From: Cycas panzhihuaensis
Taxonomy: Eukaryota > Cycadophyta
Assembly: GCA_023213395.1 (NCBI GenBank)
Contig: CM041465.1
Span: forward strand, 112,909,741-112,973,740
Length of the DNA: 64,000 nucleotides
Direction of reading: 5' to 3'
The notes below the pieces were generated by a model that saw nothing but the letters and a program-made list of their open reading frames with translations, made no database searches and had not been told where the DNA came from. Below, one piece after another: positions 35,498 to 47,157 of the stretch; position 1 is the stretch's first letter, and each line of letters starts with the position of its first letter. The translations under genes and the position numbers were made by a program.

Positions 35498-36555
35498 ATG
35501 GCAAAAAATGAAACAGAAAAAAAATCTAAGTTGACCAATGACTTGTCTAACTTCAACACAGAGGTCAACGATAAACTCAGTAGCATGCCTACCAAATATG
35601 ACTTGGACGACACCAATAAAGAGATTCTCAGACTGCTTTAGCAGTGGGTGCCATCTTAACCCCAAAGCACAGGAGCTTCTAACTCAATGGGCAAGCAACC
35701 TCTCCCTTCTCCGGGAAGCAATGCATATATAGGAGGTTCTCCATTAAGACTGTCTTTTTTCCACCATAAGATCAACATTCTTACCTTTGATCCAAATGTG
35801 AATAGAGAGTGCACTCAAAGCTAGATTAATAAGTTAGAATCATAGTTCACTCTCCACCCGATGTCAGAAGAGGACCAACTCTTATATGCTTCCATTCACT
35901 TAGATGGTCGAGCTCACCATTGGTTTAACTGATGGAAGCGGGAATATCCCTCTCACCAAACTTGGTCCCACTTCACTAGTTGTTTGTTTGAATAATATGA
36001 AGATACATGGAGCCAATCTTTTTTCACATAACTCACCCAACTTAAGTAGACATTAATTATAGAAGCTTACACAGATGAATTTCAAGCTTTATATAACTGT
36101 GCACAACAAAGCCAAAAATTGGACAAACAAATAATGATTAATATTTATGTAGTGGGACTCCAAGACCATATTCAGATGAGATTAAATACAATGGTAATTT
36201 ACTCCCTTAAGGAAGCTTTCAAGTGAGCTCGTGCAGTAGAAGCTGAGTTTACAGCATACAAACCCTTAGTTATTCAATGGGATAACTCTTGGTTCTCATG
36301 CACTCGATAGGCAGACTTCTAGTGACCTCAACCTCGATTTGACGATGGCTCTTGTCCTCAAGATGACTTCACACATCCTTAGCTATGACAGGATGATTCT
36401 TGACCATCTATTAATTGCCAGAATGAGGATACATCCACCAAAAGAGTCCAAATTTCTCAAGCTAAAGCACAACATCGACTCGAGGCTGGACTTTGTATGC
36501 AATGTGTAGAAAAGTGGACTTCTGGGCATGGTTATTTTTGCAAAGCATAACATAC
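35498..36555 (+). pseudogene. GypA gag
   Basis: The ATG at 35498 opens MAKNETEKKSKLTNDLSNF, in frame with all of pol up to 38640. The capsid part reads INILTFDPNVN (35770), then stop-broken boxes where relatives carry Trp: QS*INKLES*FTLHPMSEED, GRAHHWFN*WKREYP, and FFT*LTQLK*T where Gln is expected. AYTDEFQALY follows. Near 36500 a CCHC-like segment (CMQCVEKWTSGHGYFC) is still readable. About fifteen in-frame stops, nearly all explained by TGG-to-TAG/TGA or CAA/CAG-to-TAA/TAG. Confidence 0.9.
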
Positions 36556-38640
36556 GGTTTTGTCCATTGATCCATCCCTCTCCCCTAATGATCCCTCTAA
36601 CTCTGACTCTGACCAGGAGGCTGATGATGAAACCCATGATGATCCTGCACCAGACCCCCAACCTGAAGTATCTATATCCATTGTCATCACCTCCTCCTGC
36701 CCTGAACCCTTAAGAGTTAGAGGCATTCTCTGTAAGACTCTAATATCTATCTTGATCGATAATGGCGCATCACTTAACTTCATTGATATTTTGATATCCA
36801 GATAACTTCACCTATATATTGTCCCAAAAACTGGCTTCGCATGTTCTCTACTAGGGTACCAAAAACTCCATTGTGCAGGTGTTATTAGAAACCTCCAAGT
36901 CCAAATTGGCTCATACCTTTTGGTGTTAGACTTATATGCCTTGTCAATAGAAGGATCTGATGCCATCTTAGGGATTCAATGGTTCTAAACACTAGGGACC
37001 TATAACACAAACAACTCGCTTACAAATCCATTCATTGCCTTCAAAGACCACATGGGGCAAAATCATAAAATTTACGAAATACAATCCCCCCCTAACCAAG
37101 TGGTCTCTCCCAGACGTATGAAACGCCATCTTCAATCTCACCTAGGGTATATAGTCTGCCTCAATAATATCCAAATTGAACCACAAATTCATCCACACAT
37201 CTAGGATGTGATTACCCAATATGAACAAGTATTCACCCCTCTTCCTGCCACTACCCCTCCCGCCCGCAGTTTCTATCATACAATTGACCTCCAATCTAAC
37301 CATGGCCCCATCAGCCTTCGACCTTACCATAACTCATACTTCCAAAAGAATGAAATCGAGAAACTCATAAATGAGCTCCTCGACATGGGCATAATCCAAC
37401 CAAGTAAAATCCCTTATGTAGCCCCAATTATCTTAGTTCAGAAGAAGGATGGCTCCTTTCGCCTCTGTGTTGACTATAGGGAATTAAATAAGATTACCAT
37501 TAAAAATAAGTTTCCCACCCCTTGCATAGATGACATGCTAGATGAAATCCATGGCGCAACCATCTTTTCTAAGTTAGACCTTTAATTTGGTTACTACCAA
37601 ATCCTAATTGCCCCACAAGATTGTCATAAGATAGCATTTCGCACACATCATGGCTATTTTAAGTTTTGAGCAATGCCCTTTGGCCTTTGTAATGCTCCGG
37701 CGACCTTCCAAGCTCTCATGAATAAAATCTTTTGGCCTTACCTTCAAATGTTTGTCATAGTTTTCTTTGATGACATTCTTATTTATAGTGCCTGCCTAGA
37801 TCTCCATATCCAACACTTAGAAATTGTTCTCTAAATATTGCAGAACCACCAACTCTATGCAAAACTATCTAAGTGTGAGTTTGGACAATCAGAACTCAAA
37901 TATTTGGGTCACATCATATCATCAGAATGGGTATGCATAGACCTTGGTAAAATATCAATCATTACAACATGGCCAACACCTACCACTCTTACCCAACTAC
38001 GAGTATTTCTTGGGCTCACAAGGTTTTATTGATGCTTTGTATGTAACTATGCTGCTCTTGCCACCCCATTAACCAACCTCCTTTGTAAAGAGGCCTTTTA
38101 ATGGTCTCCTAAAGTAGATGCTACCTTTTCCCACCTCAAGGTCGTAATGACCTCCACTCTGGTCCTCATCACTCATGATTTTAACAAACCCTTCCAACTT
38201 GAATGCAATGCTTCAACGTTTGGTTTAAGCACAGTCCTAATGCAAGACTCTCATCCCATTGCATTTAAAAGCCAAAAATTAAAAGATCACGAGCTTTATC
38301 TCTCTACATATTAGAAAAAAATGAAGGTTATTCTCTATGCTCTTGATAAATGGTGGAAATATCTCTTAGGCTCTAAGTTCACTATTCTCACGGATCATCG
38401 TAGCCTCCATAATTTAATGATTCAGCCAGTCTTGTCTAAAGAACAAGCTAAGTGGGTTCATCGATTACAAGTCTTTGACTTCTCAATAGCATATAAAAAA
38501 GGCAAAGACAATACAGTGGAAGATGCTCTTTCACATATCCATCTTGACGTCAATGTTCCTAACCCAAGCGTCTATTCCATCAACAACCCCCAACCACTTT
38601 GGCTTGATGAACTATGTGTTGAAAATCAAGCCGACTGAGA
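36556..38640 (+). pseudogene. GypA protease, reverse transcriptase and RNase H
   Basis: Same frame as gag. Protease: ISILIDNGASLNFID at about 36749-36790, with catalytic Asp at 36758. [22 protein letters not shown] (about 37376), [15 protein letters not shown] (37455), [14 protein letters not shown] (stop at a normally Arg/Gln-type position), catalytic [10 protein letters not shown] (37760-37790), both Asp present. LKYLGHIIS and LTQLRVFLGLTRFY mark the connection. RNase H: FQLECNASTFGLSTVL, with the first catalytic Asp replaced by Asn; ILTDHRSLHNLM and DALSHI are kept. Confidence 0.93.
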
Positions 38641-38678
38641 CTATCCTAATTGGAGGGAAAAAGTTCTAATTGTACCTC

Positions 38679-39960
38679 CTCTACAACAATCATATCTTTG
38701 TCTATCCCTCCTCCTCATTCATTCCTAAGATCCCAATAGAATACCACTTATCCCCCCTTGGCAGCCACTCTGGCTTCGATAAGACTTATTGACAGATTCA
38801 TGCAGATTTCTTTTGGCCCCATATGAAAACCACCATATTCGTCTTTGTATTAGAATGTGACACCTGTCAATAAAATAAAGTAGAGACCAAACCTCTCATT
38901 GGCCTTCTCTAACCATTGAATATTCCTCAAGACAAGTGGCAAGATATTGCCATGGACTTCATCATGGGCCTACCTCCATCTGTCAGGTTTGACTCCATTT
39001 GGGTAATCATTAATAGATTAACCAAGTACTCATACTTTCTCCTAGTGCACACCTCATATTCATCCTTCCATCTTGCTGACTTATATGTCTAATTTATATT
39101 TCACCTCCATGGCTTCCTATCATCTATAATTTATGACCAAGACCCTAAGTTTACTAGCTCCTTTTGGGAAGAACTCTTTAAGGCTATTGGAACCTCATTT
39201 AACATGAGCTCTACCTACCACCCATAAATAGATGGCCAATCTGAGGTTCTAAATAAAACTTTAGAAACTTATCTATGTTTCTTTGCCTTAGAACACCAAG
39301 CTAAGTAGACCTCATGGCTTGCCCTGGCCAAGTATTGGTATAACTCCTCCCATCATTCTGCCCTTAGTATGTCCCCCTTTTTGGCTCTTTATGGCTACCA
39401 CCCATCTTCCCACCATACCCTAGCCACAAACTTTAGAACAGCTTTTGTGCAATAAAAGCTTCAAGAAATGGATCAAATCTTGCATGCCCTTCGACAAAAT
39501 CTAGCTACTCCTCAAAATCAAATGAAGTAACTTGCAGACCGCCATCGATCTGATTGATCCTTTGATATTGGAGATCTAGTATACCTTCGCCTCCAACCTT
39601 ATAAGCAATAATCACTCAAGTCCCATCAAGGGCATAAACTAAGACCCCACTACTATGGCCCTTATAAGATCCTATACAAAATTGGTGAAGTTGCTTATGC
39701 CCTTGAAATTCCCCCAAACACTAATATCCATAATGTCTTCCACGTGTCCTACCTAAAAAAATACCTTAGAGATAAAGTTACATCCCACACAACCCTACAG
39801 ATTCTCTCTAAAGAGCAAACTCTTACAATTCCTCCTGATAAAATCCTTACTAGTCGTCAGCATCACCTCTAGAATCGCACTAATTATTAACACTTGGTAC
39901 AGTGGGTCAGTTACGATGCTGATGAAGCTACTTGGGAACTAGATGAGTTCATCCAATAAC
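38679..39960 (+). pseudogene. GypA integrase with C-terminal chromodomain
   Basis: Shifted one base relative to the upstream frame by an indel between 38640 and 38679. The zinc-binding part ends CDTCQ.NK; the core start IAMDFIMGLP holds the first Asp, IIYDQDPKFTSSFW the second, and DGQSEVLNKTLE the Glu, so the D-D-E triad is complete. SPFLALYGYHP and NIHNVFHVSYLKKYL are conserved C-terminal boxes. A chromodomain follows (DKILTSRQHHL ... HLVQW.SYDADEATWE at about 39840-39950), which assigns the element to the chromoviruses and would guide insertion to chromatin. Several stops. Confidence 0.92.
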
Positions 39961-39996
39961 ATCCTCATCTCCAACACTACAGGGACTCAACGTCTT

Positions 39997-40008
39997 AGAG
40001 GGGGGGAT
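39997..40008 (+). other. GypA polypurine tract
   Basis: AGAGGGGGGGAT immediately before the 3' LTR, seven consecutive G. Confidence 0.9.
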
Positions 40009-40009
40009 C

Positions 40010-40350
40010 TGTAACATAACCCCACCTTTCCTTAACAAATGTGAACCACCAACAAGTAAGGATTAAGGGGTTTAGTAAGTTATACATAAGGACCATTAAG
40101 TCATCCAATAAGATGTAAGGCCATTAGGGCCACCAATAAAATCATTAAGGATGAAGACCCTTACTTGTGTATTTAAAGGGTTAAATCACTCATAATCTTA
40201 TTGAGTATGATATCTTGAAAGGAGAAAGTACTTTGGTACTCATTATGGTGATTTATTTTCTATGATCTGCTTGTCCACTCATGTTATTTGGCTATATTTT
40301 TTGCTAATTATCACTCCTACGAGCCTAGATTTCTAAGAAGGAATGGCCCA
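40010..40350 (+). repeat. GypA 3' LTR
   Basis: Starts TGTAACATAACCCCAC and ends GGAATGGCCCA. Preceded by the G-rich polypurine tract and followed by ACCTT. Confidence 0.97.
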
Positions 40351-40599
40351 ACCTTCCACTTATTTTCCTTTTAAGATCTCATCTCTTTTGTGAAGATAGT
40401 TAATTAAAAGATGTCCAAATTTTCCATGGTAATAATAAGAATAAATTTTAACTGATTTGTAATCAATAGCAAAGTGTCTTGGTCTATTGTAATGATAATA
40501 TATCTAATTTTCTATCTTCCTTTAATAGGTCCTAATATTCCTTGACTGAAACTCCCTTTGCTTTTATTTATATCTATTAATCTTCCTCTTATAGATTTG
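40351..40599 (-). mobile_element. CopD piece 5: gag zinc-knuckle region
   Basis: The minus strand carries a decayed knuckle YSYYYHGKFGHLLINY: the CX2CX4HX4C frame is recognisable with Cys positions changed to Tyr or His, followed by charged residues. It lies upstream (to the right) of the protease piece, as expected for CopD. The rest of gag and the 5' LTR are missing; GypB follows. Confidence 0.6.
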
Positions 40600-40840
40600 T
40601 GGGATGTGATTATCCCATGCTTGCTCACATATATAATTAATAATGAAAAGATAAGTAAGGAAATACAATACTTTTATTATTAATAGAAACCAATTATAGA
40701 AGTGAAATACACTAGGGACTACTTATGGATATAAAAGAGAATTGAAAATTACTAAAGTACTAATCTCTAAGGAGAAAATAATTACACAATAATCTTCCTT
40801 TACGATCTATTGCCTTTAAATAAATAAAAGAGAGCCTTCT
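40600..40840 (-). repeat. GypB 3' LTR
   Basis: The plus strand begins TGGGATGTGATTATCCC and aligns with 46894-47127 (shared blocks AATTAATAATG, ACTTTTATTAT, GGATATAAAAGAGAA, AGAGAAAATAATT). The upper end is uncertain by about 10 bases; a pyrimidine tract CCTTCTTTTT follows, the complement of a polypurine tract. Confidence 0.85.
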
Positions 40841-41019
40841 TTTTGTGATCTTATTGATGCGTCATACAACCTTCAACTTTATTTATGGTACTAATTACCC
40901 ATATATAAAAGTGAATAATTAGCACTTAACCCCATAGTACCTTAACCATGAGTACTAGTATCCTCATTCCATTGTATGTGGTCATGTAACTAGTCCTCTC
41001 TCTTGAGATGCCAAGTCTT

Positions 41020-42650
41020 TGAAGAAAAGGAGATGTAGGTGCTACTTAACAAAATCTATTGATTCCCAAGTTATCTCATTTAGTTCATAGCTAGCTCATT
41101 ATACTAAATACTTAATAATTATCCTATACTTTAAACAATGTTGTTTGCTAGCTAAGATACATTTTGGGGGAATATTAAGAGTTTGTTCTTTATCTAGGAT
41201 GGGCAAAACTATTTATTGAGTCATTCCCTTATTAAGATATTTCTTGAGGTAGGAAACATGGAAAACATTATGAATCTTGGTATTGGATGGGAGTTTCAAA
41301 GTATAGGCTACTTCACCAATATATCAAAGGACTTTATAAGAGTTATAGCAGTGAGGACTAAGCTTTTAATTTCTATAATATTTAACAAATTCTTATTTAT
41401 ATGGTTAAGGATATAAGAACATAAAATCACCATTATCAAAGGAGTGATGTAGATAGTGCTGGTTTATTAGCTGCTTTATTTGATTCTAGGCTACAACTAA
41501 ATATTACTTAAAGGTGTTTAGAATTTGATAAATATATTATAGTTTTTATTGTACAATGATGGTGTGAATGTTATTTGCTAGTATATGGTGAGATTTGGTG
41601 GGTAACCATAAAGAGCCATGAATGAAGACATCCCTATAACTAAGTGGTAAGAGAAAGTATTTCTAATATTTTGCCTAGGGTAGCCATGATGACCATCTTA
41701 TCTAGTGTTTAGAAGTATAACATTATATTTTCTTAGTGTTTTATTAAGAATTTTTAATTAGCTATCTATTTAGAGGTGATAAGCTAAACTTATATTGAAT
41801 GATGTCACTGAGACTTAGAAGAGCTCTTGCTAAAAGGAGATGGTGAACATTAGATCTTAATCACACACCATGGTTAACAAAATTCCATATAAATAAAATA
41901 TCATTCATAGGTATATATTTATAATACATAAATCTTTATATGAAGTGTAGACTAGAAAAAGCTATATATATTTTATCAAGTAATCAATGACTACTAATAT
42001 GAAGTTATACATGGAAGATAGAAGGAGACCTATAATGAAGTCCATGATAATATCTTATAATTTCCCTTGTAAAATATGAAGTGCTTGTAATAAACCTAGT
42101 TAGGATTTAGTGTTGACCTTATTATACTAACACATATCAAATTTTAAAATAAATATTAAAAAGGATGAGTTCATATATGGCCAAAGGATATTAGGATAAA
42201 TTTATTAGTAGGTTTTATCAAATTTAGAATGGCCTTCTAATGGAGTAGACTGGTATACTACTAAGATTTAAGAATAAAGTTAGAGGCTAGATGGATGAAT
42301 ATGTAGTTTCTACATAGAAGGAGATTGTTTTATATGGACCAACCTTATTAAGTGTAAACTTTGTTAACTTATTTTTCATAATGTAGCAAAGATTTGTTTC
42401 TTTGAGCTAGGTCTTATACTTATATACAATGGGATGAGGAGATGGTATGAATGGAGGATTCATATGAAAGAATGTTAGATGAGTTAGTTATGAGGTAGGA
42501 AATTATATTTACCACTACATTATCTTAGCCTTTCTTATAATGTAATTATTTAATTAAAATCTTAGAGGTGTTTAACCTATTTAACCTATTCTTTAGATAG
42601 AATTGATTATTATGATAGGTGATGGAGGCTATGGTGATTGGTTAAGATCA
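41020..42650 (-). pseudogene. GypB integrase and chromodomain remnant
   Basis: Minus-strand landmarks: SFMALYGYPPNLTIY near 41580-41630, KIHNVFHVSYLKKYLNKGMT near 41210-41270, and a chromodomain piece (ILASKQHCLKYRIIIKYLV, SYELNEITWE) near 41040-41160. All three match GypA, so GypB is a chromovirus too. The catalytic core between 41700 and 42500 is too decayed to name its residues. Confidence 0.8.
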
Positions 42651-42739
42651 TGAACTTTGATCCAATGAGATATTATCATCATTTCTTGATAGCATGGAGA
42701 ATGGCCTTCATTTATTTTTAGAAGTTTGATAACCTATAA

Positions 42740-42995
42740 TTATGGTCTTTAAACTTTTGACCTTCAAAAGTAATGGGGTATCAATTTTCTATAAGGACTA
42801 CACCCAAGCCAAAACTTGATACATCATATTCTAGTTGGAATGGTTAAGAGAAGTCTAGTGTGGCCAAGACAAGGGTAGAAAATATAACTTCTTTAACATG
42901 AATAAAGGCATCATTTATAATGGGTGACCATTATAAAGAATCTTTCTAGAGTAGATTGATTAATAATATTGTTAAGGTTGCATAATTTTGAATAA
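42740..42995 (-). pseudogene. GypB RNase H remnant
   Basis: The minus-strand reading AFIHVKEVIFSTLVLATLDF then FQLEYDVSSFGLGVVLIEN is the beginning of a Gypsy RNase H (T-D-A-S position reads YDVS, Asp retained). Downstream decays. Confidence 0.7.
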
Positions 42996-42999
42996 ACCA

Positions 43000-43720
43000 C
43001 CTATAGAATCCTATGAGTCCTAAGAAAGCTTGTAATTAGGTAAGGTTTCTTGGGGTTGGCTAGTTTATAATAACCACTTTCTTATAAGGGTCAACTAGAA
43101 CATCTTTGGTGGAGATACTATGACCAAGGTATTATAGTTTAGGCGTACTAAACATATACTTAGAGAGATTTGTGTATAATTGGTATTTAGGCAACATTTT
43201 TAAGATTATCTCTAAATGGTGAGTACGAATGGACATGCCCATGCTATAGATGAAAATATGATGAAAGAAAATAATAATAAATTTCCTAAGGTATGGAGAA
43301 AACACCTTATTTATTAGGAATTAAAATGTTAGGGTATTACACAAGTTAAAAGGCATGATGTAAATTTTATAATAGTTTCGGTATGTTTGGAAGGTCATTT
43401 TATATCAATCTTTATGCATAATTAGGATTTAATTGTATCTAAATTGGAGATCTAACTTAGTAAAGAATATGGCATTGTGAATCCCATCTAATTTTTCATT
43501 GATTCTTGGAGTAGGAAACTTCTTTTTAATGTCTATTTTATTAAGTTCATGATAATCAAACCAAAATCTAAATGAGCCATACTTTCTTTAAACTAACACA
43601 ATAGAAGTAGAATGTGGGTTTTTGCTACTTTGAATTATCTCCATTTCCATTATCTCATTAGTAATTTTTTTAATTTTATTACTTTATATATAGTAATTTC
43701 TATAAGTTCAAAGGTTGATA
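43000..43720 (-). pseudogene. GypB reverse transcriptase remnant
   Basis: The minus strand gives ILLV*RKYGSFRFWFDYHELN (about 43540-43620), then the catalytic site near 43249-43275 as IFFHHIFIYSMGMSIRTHHL. Both catalytic Asp are His, where GypA has [30 protein letters not shown] and LTQLQAFLGLIGFYRWF follow. Dead RT. Confidence 0.85.
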
Positions 43721-44779
43721 ATATCATGGAGATTTTTTAGCTTAATGATGTGATAACATCCATAATCCGATGGGGAGCTAGCTAGTAGGAAGGTAAAAAT
43801 AGCTTGATATTTATTAAAAATTTATTAGATATCTAAGTAATTATCTGTATGAACTTGGATGTTGTTAATACATACAATATAACATACTTGGTTTCTTAGT
43901 TATTTCCTCATTTGGTTTAGTGAAATTAGTTTATTAATGGGAGGTTGTATTCTATGGAGTTTATGGGCTTTTGTGCTATATATACCTAAGGTTTAGAGCC
44001 GTTAGACTCTAAGACTAGAATCTAATCCACCAATAGACAAGGTATAAAAATCAAAGGCTAACCTATAAGTACCATTTTAGATGGTAAGGTTTTTAATTAT
44101 TCTAGTATAATGAATTTTATAATGGTGAAATAGGGAATATATGAATCTAATTTTTGGGATAATATAAAGATTTAATTACGTAGCAAAGAAAATATCAATT
44201 AAGTCTAATGACACACCACCATTGATTAGCATAGTAATTAGTATTTCTTAAGTATTCCTTTGATGAGTAGTGGTTTGGGGCATGAAGAGGATGGTACTAC
44301 AGATGAGGAGACTTTTATTTCTAAAATCGAGGGAGGTTTTGAATGAGATTCTTTATTAAATTTATGTCCTAAATTAGATTTTTCTTCTAAGGATATACTA
44401 AGATATATTTTGAAGATTATTTTCTTGGCTTTGAAAACTTTACTTTATCTAGGGGTCCACCTTTTTAAGAATTATACATAGAGTCTAACTATAATACATA
44501 TGCATATATTGGTGGGACTTGAATTAGCTTACTTATGGGTTTTATCAAAGGTTATTGTATAATAGGTCCATATGAATCATTTGCTTGGAGTCAATCTCAT
44601 AGGAATTTAACCTATCATGGTCGTTAATGCTATGTAGAATCCCACTAAAAAAAGATGTTCTTTCCATTGTGAATTCTATCTTAACTACTTTGTCCATTTA
44701 TATTATATCCTTGAGATTTAAAATTTCTATGGTTTTTAGGAACTTTTGGATACACTCTTTTAATCCTATGATATAAATG

Positions 44780-45420
44780 TAAATCTAGATTTATTTTCTT
44801 AATCTTTGGGTGGTATGATTCTATAGGCTTTAGAATTCAATTATATCGGCTTTAACTAAGGATGCCTGCTTCAATCTTATAAGCTCATTGAGGAAAGATT
44901 GGTTCTAAGTTTCTTTATATTGATAAGAAAAATAGGTAGAGAAGTTTCTCCATGTCCTATTTGATGGGTATTCCTTTTGCCACCAATGAGGCCAATGATG
45001 TGCTCAAGATTCCATATGAATATAGGAAAATGTTTGTTCTTACTCATTAGTCATTAGGTTAAGAGGGAAGTAGGATTTAAGTTTACTTATCCATGTATGT
45101 ACATCCTATCTATTTAAATCCTAATCAAAGGTAGGGATATTGATATTATGGTGAAGTTACAACTAGTGTGGAGGAGGGCTACCTGACTTTTGTGTGATAG
45201 GCAAGTTACCTATAGACTAAGAGTTTGATTATGATGATTGTGTTTCCATTTAAGATATTTAGTTTAGTATTGCAATGATGCCTAACTTAGACGCTAGAGA
45301 AGATATGTTAACTTTTACTTCTTTCTGAAAATCTAAGAATTGAGTTTCTAATGAAGAGATTTATTTTGATTGAGATACAAAAGCCATCATATATAATGAA
45401 TGGGATTATAAGAAGTGGTA
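44780..45420 (-). pseudogene. GypB gag remnant
   Basis: The minus-strand reading TWISKLKSYFPLNLMTNE then IHMES*AHHWPHWWQKEYP (about 44950-45110) is the Gypsy gag capsid signature (W-x-x-K-L-x-x-Y-F ... A-x-x-W). The rest is poorly preserved. The interval 45420-46880 holds no recognisable coding and is presumably leader; 43720-44780 should contain gag end and protease, which I cannot define. Confidence 0.6.
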
Positions 45421-46880
45421 CATAAGTAAGAAAAGAGGATATAAAGAAACAAGATGAGTAAGATAGAAGAGAATTTACCAAATCAAGGCTAGATAAATGG
45501 AACAGGCTTATAGAAGTAGGGATTATAACTTCAAGGAAAGAGAGGGGGAAAGGGCAGTGTTTACATGTTGTTAACTCTAAAAATATATTATAAAATCACT
45601 TGTTATATTGGAACAAGTGGAAAGTACCCATTAAAATAGTATAGGTGAGATTTAAGTGAAAATATTTTACTTGTGGAGCCAACGAGTGCCATTCGAGTGA
45701 TTTTATTCAAAAGTGACAGTTAAAACTAGCATATTACAAAATGAACAACATGATACATAGATCAAAATAATATACATAAATGATGAAGTAAATTTTTTAG
45801 TGATGGACTCCTTTTTTCTCTTCTTTTCTAATTTTCATTGGAAGTCTAATAGTATAGGTTTGGTTAGAAATAAAGAATTATTTAATGAAGTGACCCTGCA
45901 AACTCCTCTTTCTCTCTCTTAGAGTCAACTAAAAGTGGGGGATGGACTCAAATTATGCTAAATTTAGAATTTTGGTTACAGGATAAGCTAGGAATAATTA
46001 AAGGTATAGTGCTTTATAGATTGATAATGTATTACTATTACTAAGATTCAAAATTTCTAACTTTAGGTGGTATTATTTTTATAGGTTTAACCCATATGTC
46101 CTTAAATATTAAGAATCCTTAAGAGTTTATATTAATAAGTATAACATTCTTAATAATTATTGATTTTTTTAAAAATGAAATACAATAGTATGAGGGATTT
46201 TGCAATGAATACTTTTATTAAGGAGGATGCAGAGATGAATAGAGGGAGCATACCAAACACTAGCATAGGATTTTTTGGCTCTATAGGCCCTTTAATAAAC
46301 TTCATTATTAATACTATTACTCAACACAATATCTCATGGCACTACTTATAGAGGAATACACATCTTTGTATGATTAACAGTCGTGTAGGGGTATTCATGA
46401 AGGGTAACTTTCAAGTATTAACTACTAATTTGTGTATCGCAAAGGGATAAATAGTCAATAGGTTTCCTATTTTAGTTTGATACAGGGAACCTATAGGGGT
46501 CCTCCAATATACCTAAAGGTACATAGAGGCTTGATTTCTTAGTTGAGTTCTATTTGAAGCTTGCATAAGTATTGTTATACCACTTTACTTCACACACAAG
46601 ATTATGGCCATGCATGCTTAACTCAATAATAATAAATCTTTCTAATATTTAAAAACCCCTGGCATAGGGTCCCTACTTAACCACTAGGGAAAATGGGAGG
46701 AAATGGGTGGGACTTATTGCCTTCTTATAGCTTAACAAATTTATAATAAAATTTGATAGAATGTTAAGATGAAATAAAATTATAAAGAATGGTTTACAGT
46801 GATATAATAAGGAAGAAAATAAATTTCCCTCTTCTTTATCTTCCTTCAAGTTTATTGATTCTATTAGATTTAGAGTCAAA

Positions 46881-46891
46881 CTCTTATACTA
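46881..46891 (-). other. GypB primer-binding site
   Basis: On the minus strand this reads TAGTATAAGAG, 9 of 11 matches to the initiator-Met tRNA site TGGTATCAGAG, two bases inside the 5' LTR. Confidence 0.75.
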
Positions 46892-46893
46892 CT

Positions 46894-47127
46894 TGGAATA
46901 TGATTAAGCCACTTTTACTCACACACAAAATTAATAATGGAAATATAAATATAATAATGTAATACTTTTATTATCAATGGAAACCAATTACAAAAGTAAA
47001 GTATATCAAGAGAGCATATGGATATAAAAGAGAAATAAAGAATACCAAAGTATTAATTTCTCAAGAGAAAATAATTGCATAAAAACCTTCTTTTATAATC
47101 TATGATCTTTAAATAGATAAAAGAGTA
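46894..47127 (-). repeat. GypB 5' LTR
   Basis: The plus strand begins TGGAATATGATTAAGCC. Partner of 40600-40840 in the same orientation. The outer boundary is approximate because the terminal CA is not preserved. Confidence 0.85.
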
Positions 47128-47157
47128 CCTTTCCCCTTGTTTCCTAGGCATTATGAA

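Larger units (their letters stand above)
33911..40350 (+). mobile_element. GypA: Ty3/gypsy chromovirus, full length
   Basis: Two 341-bp LTRs, exact primer site, polypurine tract and a plus-strand gag-protease-RT-RNase H-integrase-chromodomain polyprotein. Flanks GCCTT (33906-33910) and ACCTT (40351-40355) are a target duplication with one G-to-A difference. gag-pol stays in one frame from the ATG at 35498 to about 38640, then shifts once and runs to about 39960. Nearly all damage is in-frame stops. This is the youngest-looking element with a full gene set in the window. Confidence 0.97.
40600..47127 (-). mobile_element. GypB: minus-strand Ty3/gypsy chromovirus, decayed
   Basis: Short LTRs of about 235-240 bp (40600 to about 40840, and 46894 to about 47127) flank a minus-strand interior with gag, RT, RNase H, integrase and chromodomain. 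It is much more eroded than GypA. The flanks differ in kind: CopD gag on the left and a Tat leader on the right, and I find no target duplication. That suggests rearrangement rather than a clean insertion. Confidence 0.85.

Noticed and set aside
36383-36783. Minus-strand ORFs of 83-92 codons
   Set aside because: Antisense to the GypA gag-protease junction; the plus frame continues gag-pol.
33911-40350. Possibility that GypA is an integrated pararetrovirus
   Set aside because: It has LTRs, a target duplication, integrase and a chromodomain; pararetroviruses lack integrase and LTRs.
41216-41416. 66-codon plus-strand ORF
   Set aside because: It lies opposite the GypB integrase C-terminal box NVFHVSYLKKYL and chromodomain.
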